Of a DNA stretch of 64,000 bases, positions 7,821-16,194 are shown piece by piece. The DNA is from DASUBV01 sp036501025 (GTDB lineage: Bacteria; Actinomycetota; Actinomycetes; Streptosporangiales; Streptosporangiaceae): the NCBI GenBank assembly GCA_036501025.1, contig DASYBB010000060.1, positions 68,432 to 132,431 on the forward strand. The letters run 5' to 3'. Within the stretch, counting starts at the first letter, position 1, and the number at the start of each line of letters is the position of its first letter. The notes below the pieces were generated by a model that was not told the origin of the DNA, did no database searches, and saw only the letters and a list, made by a program, of their open reading frames with translations. The position numbers were made by a program, and so were the translations under genes.

Positions 7821-8789
7821 GTGGGGGACGTGAACCTGCCGCCGTATGCCCGGATCGCGGCCGAGCTCCGGGCGCAGATCGAGACGGGCACCCTGGCCCC
7901 GGGCGACCGGGTGCCGTCAACCCGGGAGATCACCCAGCGGTGGGGCGTGGCCATGGCCACGGCCACGAAGGTGCTCGCCGCGCTGCGCCAGGAAGGCATC
8001 GTCCGGCCGGTTCCCGGCGTGGGCACCGTCGTTGGCGGCCGGCCGCCGGCTCGCGGGGGCCGGGCGGGTACCGCGCCGCCGGCCCGCCCCCCAGGGCCGC
8101 CCGCGGTCCGCCGGACCGGCCCGGCTGACCCGGGACTCACGCCCGGCCGCATCGTCGGCGCCGCCATGGCCGTCGCGGACGCTGAGGGCCTGGCCGGGCT
8201 GTCGATGCGCCGCGTCGCGACCGAGCTGAGGGTGGCGACCATGTCGCTGTACCGGCACGTCGCCGACAAGGACGACCTGCTCCTGAAGATGATGGACGCC
8301 GCGTTCGGCGAGCTCCGCCTCCCGGCCCGTCCCGCCGGGGGGTGGCGGGACGAGCTCGAGCTCGCCGCGCGGACCCTGTGGGCGATGTTCCACCGCCATC
8401 CCTGGCTGGCCCCGGCATTGTCGGTGACCCGGCCGCAGCCGATCGCCCGCGGGCTGGCCTGCGCCGAGTGGGTGCTCAGCGCTCTCGACGGGCGGGGCCT
8501 GGATCCGTCCACGATGCTCACGATCCACATCACGCTCTTCAACTACGTGCGCGGCACCGCCATGAACCTCGAGCTCGAGGCCGACGCCGAGGCAGCCAGC
8601 GGCCTGGACCGCGAACAGTGGCTCGAAGCCCAGGGATCGGCCCTGCGGTCAGTGATCGAGGGCGGCCGCGCCCCGGTCTTCGAGCGCCTCACCGCCACCG
8701 GCTACGACTTCAGCCTGGAGAACCTGTTCGAGTTCGGGCTGCAGCGCCTGCTCGACGGCCTCGCCCCGATCGTCGACGGCCGCCCCTGA
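7821..8789 (+). CDS. GntR/TetR hybrid transcriptional regulator
   Basis: 322 residues with two DNA-binding modules: an N-terminal GntR winged helix (residues about 5-75, with VPSTREITQRWGVAMATATKVL and a PGVGTVV wing), a Pro/Gly/Arg-rich linker, then a TetR helix-turn-helix (RRVATELRVATMSLYRHVADKDDLL, about residues 128-160) and a TetR_C-type ligand domain. Such hybrids are common in actinomycetes and often control a divergent FAD monooxygenase or transporter. GTG 7821 is the first start; GTG 7830 (VNLPPY) has the purine-rich GGGGGA before it and may be the real one. Two copies of GCACTAGTACG upstream are probable operators. Confidence 0.88.
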   Translation: MGDVNLPPYARIAAELRAQIETGTLAPGDRVPSTREITQRWGVAMATATKVLAALRQEGIVRPVPGVGTVVGGRPPARGGRAGTAPPARPPGPPAVRRTGPADPGLTPGRIVGAAMAVADAEGLAGLSMRRVATELRVATMSLYRHVADKDDLLLKMMDAAFGELRLPARPAGGWRDELELAARTLWAMFHRHPWLAPALSVTRPQPIARGLACAEWVLSALDGRGLDPSTMLTIHITLFNYVRGTAMNLELEADAEAASGLDREQWLEAQGSALRSVIEGGRAPVFERLTATGYDFSLENLFEFGLQRLLDGLAPIVDGRP

Positions 8790-8803
8790 CCGCGTGGCTG
8801 ACC

Positions 8804-9682
8804 TCAGTCGTCCTCTCTCCGGCCGTTTTCCCCGCCGCCGGGCTGCCGGGGGCCTGGCTCGCGGTGCGCCCAGGCCTGGAGCCAGGCGTCGTAGAACCAG
8901 CGCCCGAACAGCTGGCCGCCGTAGACGACCCAGCCGACGCCGATGAGCCACGACTCCACGATCAGCACGGTGCCCAGCGCGCCGTAACTGACCGCGTTGT
9001 CGACGATGAGCGGCTCGAAGACCAGGCCGGAGAAGGCCCGCAGGCCGGTCAGGCCGAGCAAGGTCGCTACCGCGCCCGGCAGGGCGGCCAGATAGCTCAC
9101 CCGGCCCCCGACCAGGAACCGCAGCCCCCACCAGAAGAAGGCGACGCCGAGCACCACCGCGACTGCCACCCGGCCCGCCGCCTCCGCCAGCCCGGCCTTC
9201 GCCACCGTCCCGACGGTGGCCGCCGCGTAGATGTAGGCGACCAGGACCACCAGCCACACCGTCTGACGCCAGATCTTGTGCCACGGCCCGACCGGAAGGC
9301 CCCAGATCCGCTCAAACCCGGCCTGCACGCCGCCCGCCAGCGCCACGCCGGACACGCTCAGCACCAGGGCGCTGAACACGCTCGTCGTGCCCAGCACCCG
9401 GGCCGGCGCCGAGAACAGCCGTGTCACCGCGTCGGCGGAGTGGCCGGTCAGGCCCATGCCGTAGACCACCCACCCGGCCAGGCCGCGGTGCGGGGCCGGG
9501 CCGGCGGCAGCGACGAGGATAAGCAGCGGGATGACGGTGAGGATGGCCAGGGCGGCGAAGCCCAGCGCCCGCTGCATGAGCTCGAACTCCCGGCCGCTGC
9601 GGTACAGGGTGTCGCAGCCGAGGTCGCGCCAGGCCCGCCCGGCGCTCCGGGCCACCGCCCGCCACGGGCTCCCGCCCCTCAT
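8804..9682 (-). CDS. YihY/BrkB-family membrane protein
   Basis: 292 residues with six predicted membrane segments, starting with ALAILTVIPLLILVAAAG and ending GTVLIVESWLIGVGWVVYGGQLFGRW, the GSxxxxLLWxYxxAxxxLxGAE-like end of the YihY/virulence factor BrkB family. The N-terminal part (WRDLGCDTLYRSGREFELMQRALGFAALA) also follows the family. Members are inner-membrane proteins of uncertain function; the old link to RNase BN is not supported. The C-terminal 25 residues are charged and cytoplasmic. It converges with the GntR/TetR regulator (14-bp gap). A second family member is at 39142-40161. Confidence 0.82.
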   Translation of the reverse strand: MRGGSPWRAVARSAGRAWRDLGCDTLYRSGREFELMQRALGFAALAILTVIPLLILVAAAGPAPHRGLAGWVVYGMGLTGHSADAVTRLFSAPARVLGTTSVFSALVLSVSGVALAGGVQAGFERIWGLPVGPWHKIWRQTVWLVVLVAYIYAAATVGTVAKAGLAEAAGRVAVAVVLGVAFFWWGLRFLVGGRVSYLAALPGAVATLLGLTGLRAFSGLVFEPLIVDNAVSYGALGTVLIVESWLIGVGWVVYGGQLFGRWFYDAWLQAWAHREPGPRQPGGGENGRREDD

Positions 9683-9865
9683 CGGCGGACGCGCCCAGCC
9701 CGCCGCCGCATCGCCGTGCCGCTGATGACCTGCAGCGTGCTCACCCGTTCCCCCGTCGCGGTACCGCTAGGCCTACCCCGGCTGCCACCGGCCACGCGAA
9801 AGGCCGGCGCGGCGCCTGACCGCCATGTCCCGCTTGCGCGACCGGGGCGACACTTAATATCGTTC

Positions 9866-9888
9866 CGATGTATCTACTCGATATATCG
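9866..9888. promoter_or_regulatory. AT-rich inverted repeat before the methyltransferase
   Basis: CGATGTATC and GATATATCG are imperfect inverted repeats (8 of 9 positions) around TACTC, inside an unusually AT-rich patch about 40-60 bp upstream of the methyltransferase start. CGATATATCG is itself a perfect 10-bp palindrome. PadR-type operators look like this, but no PadR gene is in the window; it may instead just hold the -10 region. Confidence 0.35.
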
Positions 9889-9929
9889 GGCCGATCGTTT
9901 GCCGTGGCCCGGCTGACGCAGGAGCGGCG

Positions 9930-10700
9930 ATGAGGCGGATCGACTACGACACGGAGCAGTACCGGGACTACGCGCGCGGCCGCGCGCTCACCGAGGAGCA
10001 GCTGCAGGCCTGGATCAGCGCCTTCGGCGCCCGGCTGCCCGGGCGGCGCCCGCTGGCCGGGCTGGACGTCGGCTCCGGGACGGGCCGGTTCACTCCCGCG
10101 CTGGCGCGCGCGTTCGGGCCGGTGACCGGCGTCGAGCCGTCGGTCCGCATGCGCGAGGTAGCGCAGGCGCAGGCCGCCGAGCCGGGGGTGCGGTACCTGG
10201 CCGGCTCGGCCGAGGACCTGCCCGTGCCGTCCGGCAGCGCCGACTACGCGCTCATGTTCTTGTCCTGGCACCACGTCCAGGACAAGCCAGCCGCCGTCGC
10301 GGAGCTGGCCAGGGTGCTCAGGCCCGGCGGGCGGCTGCTCCTGCGCTCGAACTTCAGCGACCACATCCCGCCGTCCGGGTGGTGGCTGGAGTACTTCCCG
10401 CGCGGGTTCGAGGTGGACGCCGCGCTGTTCCAGCCGCTGCATGAGGTCATCGCGACGTTCACCTCAGCCGGCTGGCAAGTGGCCGGCTTCGGCCGGGTCA
10501 CCGAGCCCTCCTCGGGCACCCGCGCTGACCTGCTCCCGCGGCTGCGCCTGGGCACGCTCTCGACCTTCGCTCACCTCACGCCCGACGAGCTGGAGACCGG
10601 CTTCCGCCGCCTGGAGCAGGCCATCGCCGCAGATCCCGGCGCACCGGCGCCGCCCGATCCCGCGACCCTGCTCACGCTCGAGCGGCCGGCCGGCCGGTAG
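9930..10700 (+). CDS. Class I SAM-dependent methyltransferase
   Basis: 256 residues. Motif I is clear (GLDVGSGTGRFTPALA, about residues 47-62), followed by VTGVEPS (acidic residue for the SAM ribose), AGSAEDLPVPSGSADYALMFLSWHHV (motif II region) and LRPGGRLLLRSNF (motif III). This is the Methyltransf_11 arrangement of small-molecule methyltransferases. The C-terminal 100 residues, which would define the substrate, are not diagnostic. ATG 9930 follows CAGGAG closely. The gene stands alone between the reverse BrkB gene and coaA, with an AT-rich promoter patch upstream. Substrate unknown. Confidence 0.88.
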   Translation: MRRIDYDTEQYRDYARGRALTEEQLQAWISAFGARLPGRRPLAGLDVGSGTGRFTPALARAFGPVTGVEPSVRMREVAQAQAAEPGVRYLAGSAEDLPVPSGSADYALMFLSWHHVQDKPAAVAELARVLRPGGRLLLRSNFSDHIPPSGWWLEYFPRGFEVDAALFQPLHEVIATFTSAGWQVAGFGRVTEPSSGTRADLLPRLRLGTLSTFAHLTPDELETGFRRLEQAIAADPGAPAPPDPATLLTLERPAGR

Positions 10701-10850
10701 CTGCGGGCGGGTGCTGCCCGCGGCGGAAGCGCCGGTCATTCCAGGAGACCAGCGTGGGCCGTCCAGGCCGCGGCTGTCCCGGGCTCGCTGATCATGATCA
10801 ACCGGGGCCGGCCGGCGGCTGCCGCATGGGCCAGCCGTAGGTTGGGGAGC

Positions 10851-11786
10851 GTGACGACTGGTCGGAACGGGTCCGTGCCGTACCTGGATATGGATCGCGA
10901 GGCCTGGCAGAATCTGCGCGCCAGCACTCCCATGTCGATGACCGCCGCGGAGCTGGGCAAGCTGCGCGGAGTCGCCGATCCGATCCGGCTCACCGAGGTC
11001 GAGGAGATCTACCTGCCGCTGAGCAGGCTGCTGCGCCTCTACTACGAGGCGAGCACGGCCCTGCGGGAGACGGTCGGCGGGTTCCTGGGTGAGCAGATCC
11101 GGCCCGCTCCGTTCATCATCGCCGTGGCGGGCAGCGTCGCCGTCGGCAAGTCCACCACGGCCCGGGTGCTCCAGGCGCTGATCTCGCAGTGGCCGCAGAG
11201 CCCGGACACCGAGCTCGTCACGACCGACAACTTCCTGTATCCCGGCGCGGTACTCCAGGAGCGCGGCCTGAGCAACCGCAAGGGCTTCCCCGAGTCGTAC
11301 GACCGGCGCGCGCTCTTGCGCTTCGTCCAGCAGGTGCGGGCCGGCGCGGCCGAGGTGAGCGCGCCGGTCTACTCCCACCTCGCCTACGACATCGTGCCCG
11401 GCGAGCAGCAGTGGGTGCGGCAGCCTGACATCCTCATCCTCGAGGGCATCAATGTGCTGCAGCCCGCCCCGGCCGGATCCCTGGCCGTCTCGGACTTCAT
11501 TGACTTCTCCATCTACGTCGACGCGCGCACCGACCACATCCAGCAATGGTTTCTCGACCGGCTGCACGCGCTGCGCCAGACCGCGTTCGCTGACCCCCGG
11601 TCCCCGTTCCGGCGGCTGACCCAGGCCAGCACCGCCGACGTCGAGGCATTCGGCACCCAGGTATGGCGGACCATCAACGAGGTCAACCTCGTCGAGAACA
11701 TCCAGCCCACCCGGGCACGGGCCACCCTCGTCCTGCACAAGGGCGCCGATCACGACGTGACGCGGATCCGGCTCCGGCGTTTCTGA
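10851..11786 (+). CDS. coaA: Pantothenate kinase, type I
   Basis: About 311 residues, matching the 316 of E. coli CoaA. The P-loop is GSVAVGKST (about residues 94-102), exactly the form typical of type I pantothenate kinases, followed by TTDNFLYP and KGFPESYD. YSHLAYDIVPGE and LILEGINVLQ, also family hallmarks, follow. It phosphorylates pantothenate with ATP, the first committed step of coenzyme A synthesis, in the cytosol. GTG 10851 with GGGGAG just upstream is chosen over ATG 10794, which would add an arginine-rich extension absent from the family. It is a core gene standing alone in this otherwise accessory region. Confidence 0.95.
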   Translation: MTTGRNGSVPYLDMDREAWQNLRASTPMSMTAAELGKLRGVADPIRLTEVEEIYLPLSRLLRLYYEASTALRETVGGFLGEQIRPAPFIIAVAGSVAVGKSTTARVLQALISQWPQSPDTELVTTDNFLYPGAVLQERGLSNRKGFPESYDRRALLRFVQQVRAGAAEVSAPVYSHLAYDIVPGEQQWVRQPDILILEGINVLQPAPAGSLAVSDFIDFSIYVDARTDHIQQWFLDRLHALRQTAFADPRSPFRRLTQASTADVEAFGTQVWRTINEVNLVENIQPTRARATLVLHKGADHDVTRIRLRRF

Positions 11787-11877
11787 CGACGCCGGCCGCC
11801 CGGGAGCCGCCCGGCCGCTGGCCCCCGGCGTCTTGACAACGGCGGCGAGGGCGGGTTTCCCTCTTTATTAAGATCAA

Positions 11878-11904
11878 ATTCTGATCCGATCAGAATGCGA
11901 TTCT
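11878..11904. promoter_or_regulatory. Overlapping palindromes before acyl-CoA dehydrogenase
   Basis: ATTCTGATCCGATCAGAAT (11878-11896) is a perfect 9+9 palindrome around a single C, and AGAAT-GCG-ATTCT (11892-11904) is a second one sharing a half-site. Three ATTCT half-sites in alternating orientation within a locally AT-rich patch about 75 bp upstream of the acyl-CoA dehydrogenase ATG make a very good operator candidate, as for a TetR-type fatty-acid regulator. No such regulator is adjacent. Confidence 0.55.
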
Positions 11905-11977
11905 ATTTTCTGGGCCGGGGATCCGGGTTCCGGGTCGGTGCGCGGCGCTGCTGGCCGCGCGGGAGGAGGCGGCTGGG

Positions 11978-13243
11978 ATGCCGGATGCGCAGGACCGGTC
12001 CGACGGGTTCGAGACGGCCAGGGAAGCGGCGCTCAGCTGGCTCAGCGCGAACTGGGATCCGGGCCTGACGGTGCGGGCCTGGTGGGCGCGGCTGGCTGAT
12101 TCGGGCTGGGGCTTCCCCACGTGGCCGCAGGACTGGTTCGGGAAGGGCCTGTCGGCCGAGGACGCCGCGGGCGTGCGCGCCGCGTTCACCGAGACCAGGG
12201 CGCTGCCCCCGCCCGCCAGCCTGGGTCAGCTCCTGGGCGGGCCCATGCTGCTGCTGCATGCCAGCGAGGAGCAGAAGAACCGGTTCCTCCCGCCGCTGGT
12301 GCGAGGCGAGGAGTACTGGTGCCAGTTCTTCTCCGAGCCCGGGTCGGGGTCGGACCTGGCCAGCGCGCAGACCAGGGCCATCCGGGACGGGGACGCCTGG
12401 ACGGTCGACGGCCAGAAAGTGTGGACGTCGGGCGCCCAGTACGCCGAGCGCGGCATGCTGCTGGCCCGGACCAACCGCGAGGTGCCCAAGCACCAGGGCC
12501 TGAGCTTCTACATCCTCGACCTGGACCAGCCCGGCGTCGAGGTGCGCCCGCTGCATCAGATGAACGGGGCGCACGGGTTCAACGAGGTGTTCTTCACCGG
12601 CGCGCAGGTCGACGACGACCGCCTGATCGCCGGCGAGAACAACGGCTGGTCGGTCGCCGTGACCGTGCTCATGTACGAGCGCTTCATGACCCCGATGCCG
12701 TCCGCGGCTCCCGGCCGCAAGCAGGGTCAGCTGGACCTGCTCGCCGGGTCAGTCGAGATCCTCGGGTTCGAGGAGCGGCCCTCCCGCTTCAGCGGCCCCA
12801 GCGAGCTCACCATCGACGTCGCCAAGAAGATGGGCAAGACCAGCGACCGGGTGCTGCGCCAGGACCTGGCCGCCCTGTGGGCCCAGGAGACCACGGACGG
12901 CTACCTGGTCCGGAGCGGCCAGGGCGTGAGCTCCAGCCACCGCCCCAGCGGCCAGGGGTCGCTGACCAAGCTCTCGCGCTCGAGCCTGGCCCGCTCGGCC
13001 CGCGAGACCGGCATGTCGGTACTCGGCGCGCAGGGCATGCTCGACTCGCCGGAGACACCCGGCGAGGGCGAGATCCAGCACGAGGCACTCTCGAGCCCCA
13101 GCCTGTCGATCGCGGGCGGCACCGACGAGATCCAGCGGGGCATCGTCGGCGAGCGCGTGCTCGGCCTGCCCAAGGAGCCGCGGCTCGACGCGGGCGTCCC
13201 GTTCAAGGACCTCACGGTCGGAACCCAGCGCACGCCCGGCTGA
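11978..13243 (+). CDS. Acyl-CoA dehydrogenase family protein
   Basis: 421 residues. The central beta domain carries FFSEPGSGSDLASAQTRA and WTVDGQKVWTSGAQYAERG, the two flavin-contacting signatures of acyl-CoA dehydrogenases; the C-terminal helical domain ends with GGTDEIQRGIVGERVLGLPKEP, another family signature. It should oxidise an acyl-CoA to the 2,3-enoyl-CoA and pass electrons to ETF. Position-specific residues do not show which acyl chain. ATG 11978 follows GGGAGGAGG at a good distance. The gene is alone, with coaA upstream and a HAD protein downstream. The upstream palindromes suggest control by a TetR-like protein encoded elsewhere. Confidence 0.9.
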   Translation: MPDAQDRSDGFETAREAALSWLSANWDPGLTVRAWWARLADSGWGFPTWPQDWFGKGLSAEDAAGVRAAFTETRALPPPASLGQLLGGPMLLLHASEEQKNRFLPPLVRGEEYWCQFFSEPGSGSDLASAQTRAIRDGDAWTVDGQKVWTSGAQYAERGMLLARTNREVPKHQGLSFYILDLDQPGVEVRPLHQMNGAHGFNEVFFTGAQVDDDRLIAGENNGWSVAVTVLMYERFMTPMPSAAPGRKQGQLDLLAGSVEILGFEERPSRFSGPSELTIDVAKKMGKTSDRVLRQDLAALWAQETTDGYLVRSGQGVSSSHRPSGQGSLTKLSRSSLARSARETGMSVLGAQGMLDSPETPGEGEIQHEALSSPSLSIAGGTDEIQRGIVGERVLGLPKEPRLDAGVPFKDLTVGTQRTPG

Positions 13244-13277
13244 CCCGCGGGCCGTCCCGGTCGAGAGGATGTCGGCC

Positions 13278-13763
13278 ATGAACATCTTCTTTGACGTGGA
13301 CGAGACACTCATCGCCTACGACGGCTCGCTGCGGCCAGGCACGCGTTCGGTATTCGAGCGGCTGGCGTCGGACGGCCACCACGTCTACATCTGGTCAGGC
13401 CGGGGTATCCGCACCAGCGACATGCGCCGGACCGGCCTCGGGGACCTCGTGTCCGGCATCTACCAGAAGCCACTGAGCGATTTCGAGGCGGGAATCGCCC
13501 GCTGCGGCATTCCCGTGCTTCCCGACTTTGTCGTGGATGACTACCCCGGCATTGTCGAGTTTTTCGGCGGACTGTGCATCAGGCCCTACCACGGCGGCGC
13601 GCAGGCCGATGACGAGCTTTCTCACCTTCCTGACCTCGTCCGCGGCCTGGTGTCCGCTCGTGTCCAGGAGCCGGCGGCACCGCGGGCCCGGGCCAATGGC
13701 AAGGCCAGATCCTGGCCGTGCCGCTGCCCGCACGGGCGCTGCACCCTCTACTGGGGGTTATGA
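13278..13763 (+). CDS. HAD-superfamily hydrolase
   Basis: About 161 residues. The haloacid-dehalogenase motifs are present: FFDVDETLIAYDG (motif I, DxDxT nucleophile), IWSGRG (motif II serine), a lysine in QKPLSDF (motif III) and VVDDYPGIVEFF (motif IV aspartate). It is short and has little or no cap, as in small phosphatases acting on exposed or macromolecular phosphates. ATG 13278 is spaced 9 bp from GAGAGG; the ATG at 13269 abuts that site. The last 35 residues are Arg/Pro/Cys-rich and look like extension past the domain. It follows the acyl-CoA dehydrogenase by about 35 bp and may be co-transcribed. Confidence 0.8.
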   Translation: MNIFFDVDETLIAYDGSLRPGTRSVFERLASDGHHVYIWSGRGIRTSDMRRTGLGDLVSGIYQKPLSDFEAGIARCGIPVLPDFVVDDYPGIVEFFGGLCIRPYHGGAQADDELSHLPDLVRGLVSARVQEPAAPRARANGKARSWPCRCPHGRCTLYWGL

Positions 13764-13780
13764 AGACTCGTCGCGCCAGG

Positions 13781-13984
13781 TCACGGCTGGTCATGATCGT
13801 GGATGTGCGCGGCGTCGCCGGCGTGCCCGGACGCATGCTTGCGCGCCTCGGCGTGCGCGGTGGAACGGTACGGGGACGGCCCGTGCCGCGATCCCCCGCA
13901 GCCAGGCTGGTAGCAGTAGAAGAACCAGGCCCGCCGCTCCGGGTCGTGCGAGGTGAACTCGCGCACGACGACGATCTCGTACAT
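13781..13984 (-). CDS. Small Cys/His-rich protein, possible zinc ribbon
   Basis: A 67-residue reverse frame: MYEIVVVREFTSHDPERRAW, then FFYCYQPGCGG, and a His-rich tail (HAEARKHASGHAGDAAHIHDHD). C-x(4)-C followed by H-x(5)-H spacing could bind zinc. The beginning resembles the small, often element-associated actinobacterial proteins with one CxxC and a distal HxxxH. The amino acid make-up (few Arg/Pro compared with out-of-frame translations of GC-rich DNA) argues for real coding. An in-frame GTG at 13999 is an alternative start; neither start has a good ribosome site. It is divergent from the amidohydrolase at 14094. Function unknown. Confidence 0.5.
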   Translation of the reverse strand: MYEIVVVREFTSHDPERRAWFFYCYQPGCGGSRHGPSPYRSTAHAEARKHASGHAGDAAHIHDHDQP

Positions 13985-14093
13985 CGGTCCCGTGGTCACT
14001 TCGACAGGGATACCAGGTCCGGCACCGGGCCGGCCTCAGCGGCCCCGCCGGGCCCGGCCGGCCGCGCGCGCTGGCACCGGCTAGCCTGCCCCC

Positions 14094-15320
14094 ATGAGTA
14101 CCTTGTCGATCATCAATGCCGCCGTGTTCGATGGCGTATCCGGCGCCCCGGCTGACGGGCCGGTGCATGTCGCCGACGGCCGCATCGTGTCGGTCGGGGG
14201 ATCGCCCCAGCCGGCCGACAAGGTCATTGACGCGCGCGGGGGCACGGTGCTGCCGGGCCTGATCGACGCCCACTGCCACGCCTACGGCATCAGCCTGGAC
14301 ATGATGGCGACCGAGTCTCAGCCGCTCAGCTACGTGGCGCTGGCCGCCGCCCGGCGGCTGGCCCGGGTGCTGGCCCGCGGGTTCACCACGGTGCGTGACC
14401 CAGCCGGCGGGGACGCGGGGCTGGACCGGGCCATCGCCGAGAACCTCATCTCCTCGCCCCGCTACCTGTGGACCGGGGCGGCGCTGAGCCAGACCGGCGG
14501 GCACGGCGACGCGCGCGGTCCCGACAGCGAGACCTGCCCGTGCTACGCCCACGGCAGCGAGGTCGTCGACGGAGTCGACCCGCTGCGCAAGGCGGTCCGG
14601 GAACGGTTCCGCCGCGGCGCCCACGCGATCAAGATCATGACCTCCGGCGGCGTCATGTCACTGGCCGACCCCATCCGGATCCCGCAGTACTCCGCCGAGG
14701 AGATCCGCGCGGTGACCGACGAGGCGGCCCGGCGCGGCAGCTACGTGGCCGCGCACGCCTACTCGCCCGAGGCCATCCGCCACTCGATCGACAACGGTGT
14801 GCGCAGCATCGAGCACGGCAACCTGCTCGACGCGGACACGGCGGCGGCGATGGCCGCGGCCGGGGCGTTCCTCGTCCCCACCCTGGCCACCTATGACGCG
14901 ATGGAGCGCCGCGGCGAGCAGATCGGGATGGCGGCGGTTTCCCGGCAGAAGAACCGGGAGGTCCTGGAGTCCGGGCGGCACGCCGTCGAGCTAGCCCGTG
15001 CCGCCGGGGTCCGTGTCGGCTTCGGCACCGACCTGATGGGTTCGCTGGAGGACGAGCAGCTGAACGGCCTGCGGCTGCAGGCCGAGGTAGACGGGATCTG
15101 GACGGCCCTGGCCTCGGCCACGTCGGTCAACGCCGCGCTGATCGGCCGGCCCGACCTCGGCCGGGTCGCCGAGGGCTGCGTGGCCGACCTGCTCATCCTC
15201 GACGGCAGCGTCGCCGACGACCCGTCGGTGGTGTGGTCACCGGACAGCCAGCGGACGATCGTGCAGGATGGCCGCGTTATCGCCCGCTCCGGTAAGCTGC
15301 CGGTGGTTTTGCCCGACTAG
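14094..15320 (+). CDS. Amidohydrolase-family metal-dependent hydrolase
   Basis: 408 residues of the imidazolonepropionase/prolidase-like branch. The metal site is complete: GLIDAHCHAYG (HxH, about residues 56-66), K in AIKIMTSGGV, H in AAHAYSPE, H in IEHGNLL and D in GFGTDLMG. An N-terminal beta-sandwich segment and a C-terminal one (GCVADLLILDGSV) flank the barrel, as in the family. It hydrolyses an amide, carbamate or cyclic imide; the substrate is not evident. It is 23 bp upstream of an HpcH/HpaI aldolase gene on the same strand, so the two probably act in one degradation route, hydrolysis followed by C-C cleavage. Confidence 0.9.
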   Translation: MSTLSIINAAVFDGVSGAPADGPVHVADGRIVSVGGSPQPADKVIDARGGTVLPGLIDAHCHAYGISLDMMATESQPLSYVALAAARRLARVLARGFTTVRDPAGGDAGLDRAIAENLISSPRYLWTGAALSQTGGHGDARGPDSETCPCYAHGSEVVDGVDPLRKAVRERFRRGAHAIKIMTSGGVMSLADPIRIPQYSAEEIRAVTDEAARRGSYVAAHAYSPEAIRHSIDNGVRSIEHGNLLDADTAAAMAAAGAFLVPTLATYDAMERRGEQIGMAAVSRQKNREVLESGRHAVELARAAGVRVGFGTDLMGSLEDEQLNGLRLQAEVDGIWTALASATSVNAALIGRPDLGRVAEGCVADLLILDGSVADDPSVVWSPDSQRTIVQDGRVIARSGKLPVVLPD

Positions 15321-15343
15321 ACGAGCTCAGGGAGGGCGGCCAG

Positions 15344-16177
15344 ATGGGCCCGTACCCCATGCGGAAGAACCGGCTGCGCGAGCTGCTGGACGAGGGACTG
15401 CCCAGCCTCGGCACGCACCTGCTGTCGACCTGGCCCACGATCACCGAGCTGGTCGGCCAGAGCGGGCAGTTCGATTACGTCGAATTCGTGGCCGAGTACG
15501 CACCGTGGACCATGCACGACCTGGACAACCTGGGCCGGGCCGTCGAGCTGTTCCCGGACTTCACCGGCATGGTCAAGATCGAGCAGGACACCCGCGGGCA
15601 CCTGGCCATGCGGGCCATCGGCTCGGGCTTGCAGAACGTCCTCTTCGCCGACATCCGGACCGCGGAGGACGCCCGCCTGTGCGTCCGCTCGGTGCGCGCC
15701 GAGCACCCCGGGCACCTGGGCCGCCACGGGGTCGGCATGCGGCGAGATGCCCGCACCGTGGTGCACGGCGGCTCCGACGAGTGGGTCGCTGCCCTGGCCG
15801 GCTCGGTCGTGGCCATCATGATCGAGAAGAAAGAGGCGCTGGAGGACCTCGACGCCATCCTGTCGGTGCCGGGCATCGACATGGTGCAGTTCGGCCCGGC
15901 GGACTATGCGATGGGGATGGGCTGGGCCCGGCCGCGCGATGTGGCCAAGCTGCGGGAGGCGGAGGAGCATGTGATCGCCACCGCCCTGCGCCATGGTCTC
16001 GCGCCGCGGGCCGAACCGGGCGATGCGCGGCCGATCGAGCGCTACCTCGAGCTCGGGGTGCGCCACTTCTGCATGGGCCATGACGTTCGCGTCCTCGCCA
16101 ACTGGTTCCGTGACGAGGGCGAGCGGGCGCGCGAGTTGCTGGCCCAGGCCTCCGGGCAGCCGGGCCCAGGCTGCTAG
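15344..16177 (+). CDS. HpcH/HpaI aldolase / citrate lyase family protein
   Basis: 277 residues of the metal-dependent class II pyruvate-aldolase family. GTHLLSTWPTITEL near the N-terminus, DYVEFVAEYAPW, MVKIEQD, IMIEKKEAL (metal-ligand Glu) and FGPADYAMGMGW (FGPxD, metal-ligand Asp) all follow the family order. Such enzymes cleave 4-hydroxy-2-oxo acids to pyruvate or glyoxylate plus an aldehyde, or bind them. ATG 15344 is preceded by GGGAGG. It belongs with the amidohydrolase upstream (23-bp gap) in a likely two-gene operon. The usual catalytic Arg near the N-terminus is not obvious, so activity needs testing. Confidence 0.88.
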   Translation: MGPYPMRKNRLRELLDEGLPSLGTHLLSTWPTITELVGQSGQFDYVEFVAEYAPWTMHDLDNLGRAVELFPDFTGMVKIEQDTRGHLAMRAIGSGLQNVLFADIRTAEDARLCVRSVRAEHPGHLGRHGVGMRRDARTVVHGGSDEWVAALAGSVVAIMIEKKEALEDLDAILSVPGIDMVQFGPADYAMGMGWARPRDVAKLREAEEHVIATALRHGLAPRAEPGDARPIERYLELGVRHFCMGHDVRVLANWFRDEGERARELLAQASGQPGPGC

Positions 16178-16194
16178 CGCCCTGGCCCGTCGAA

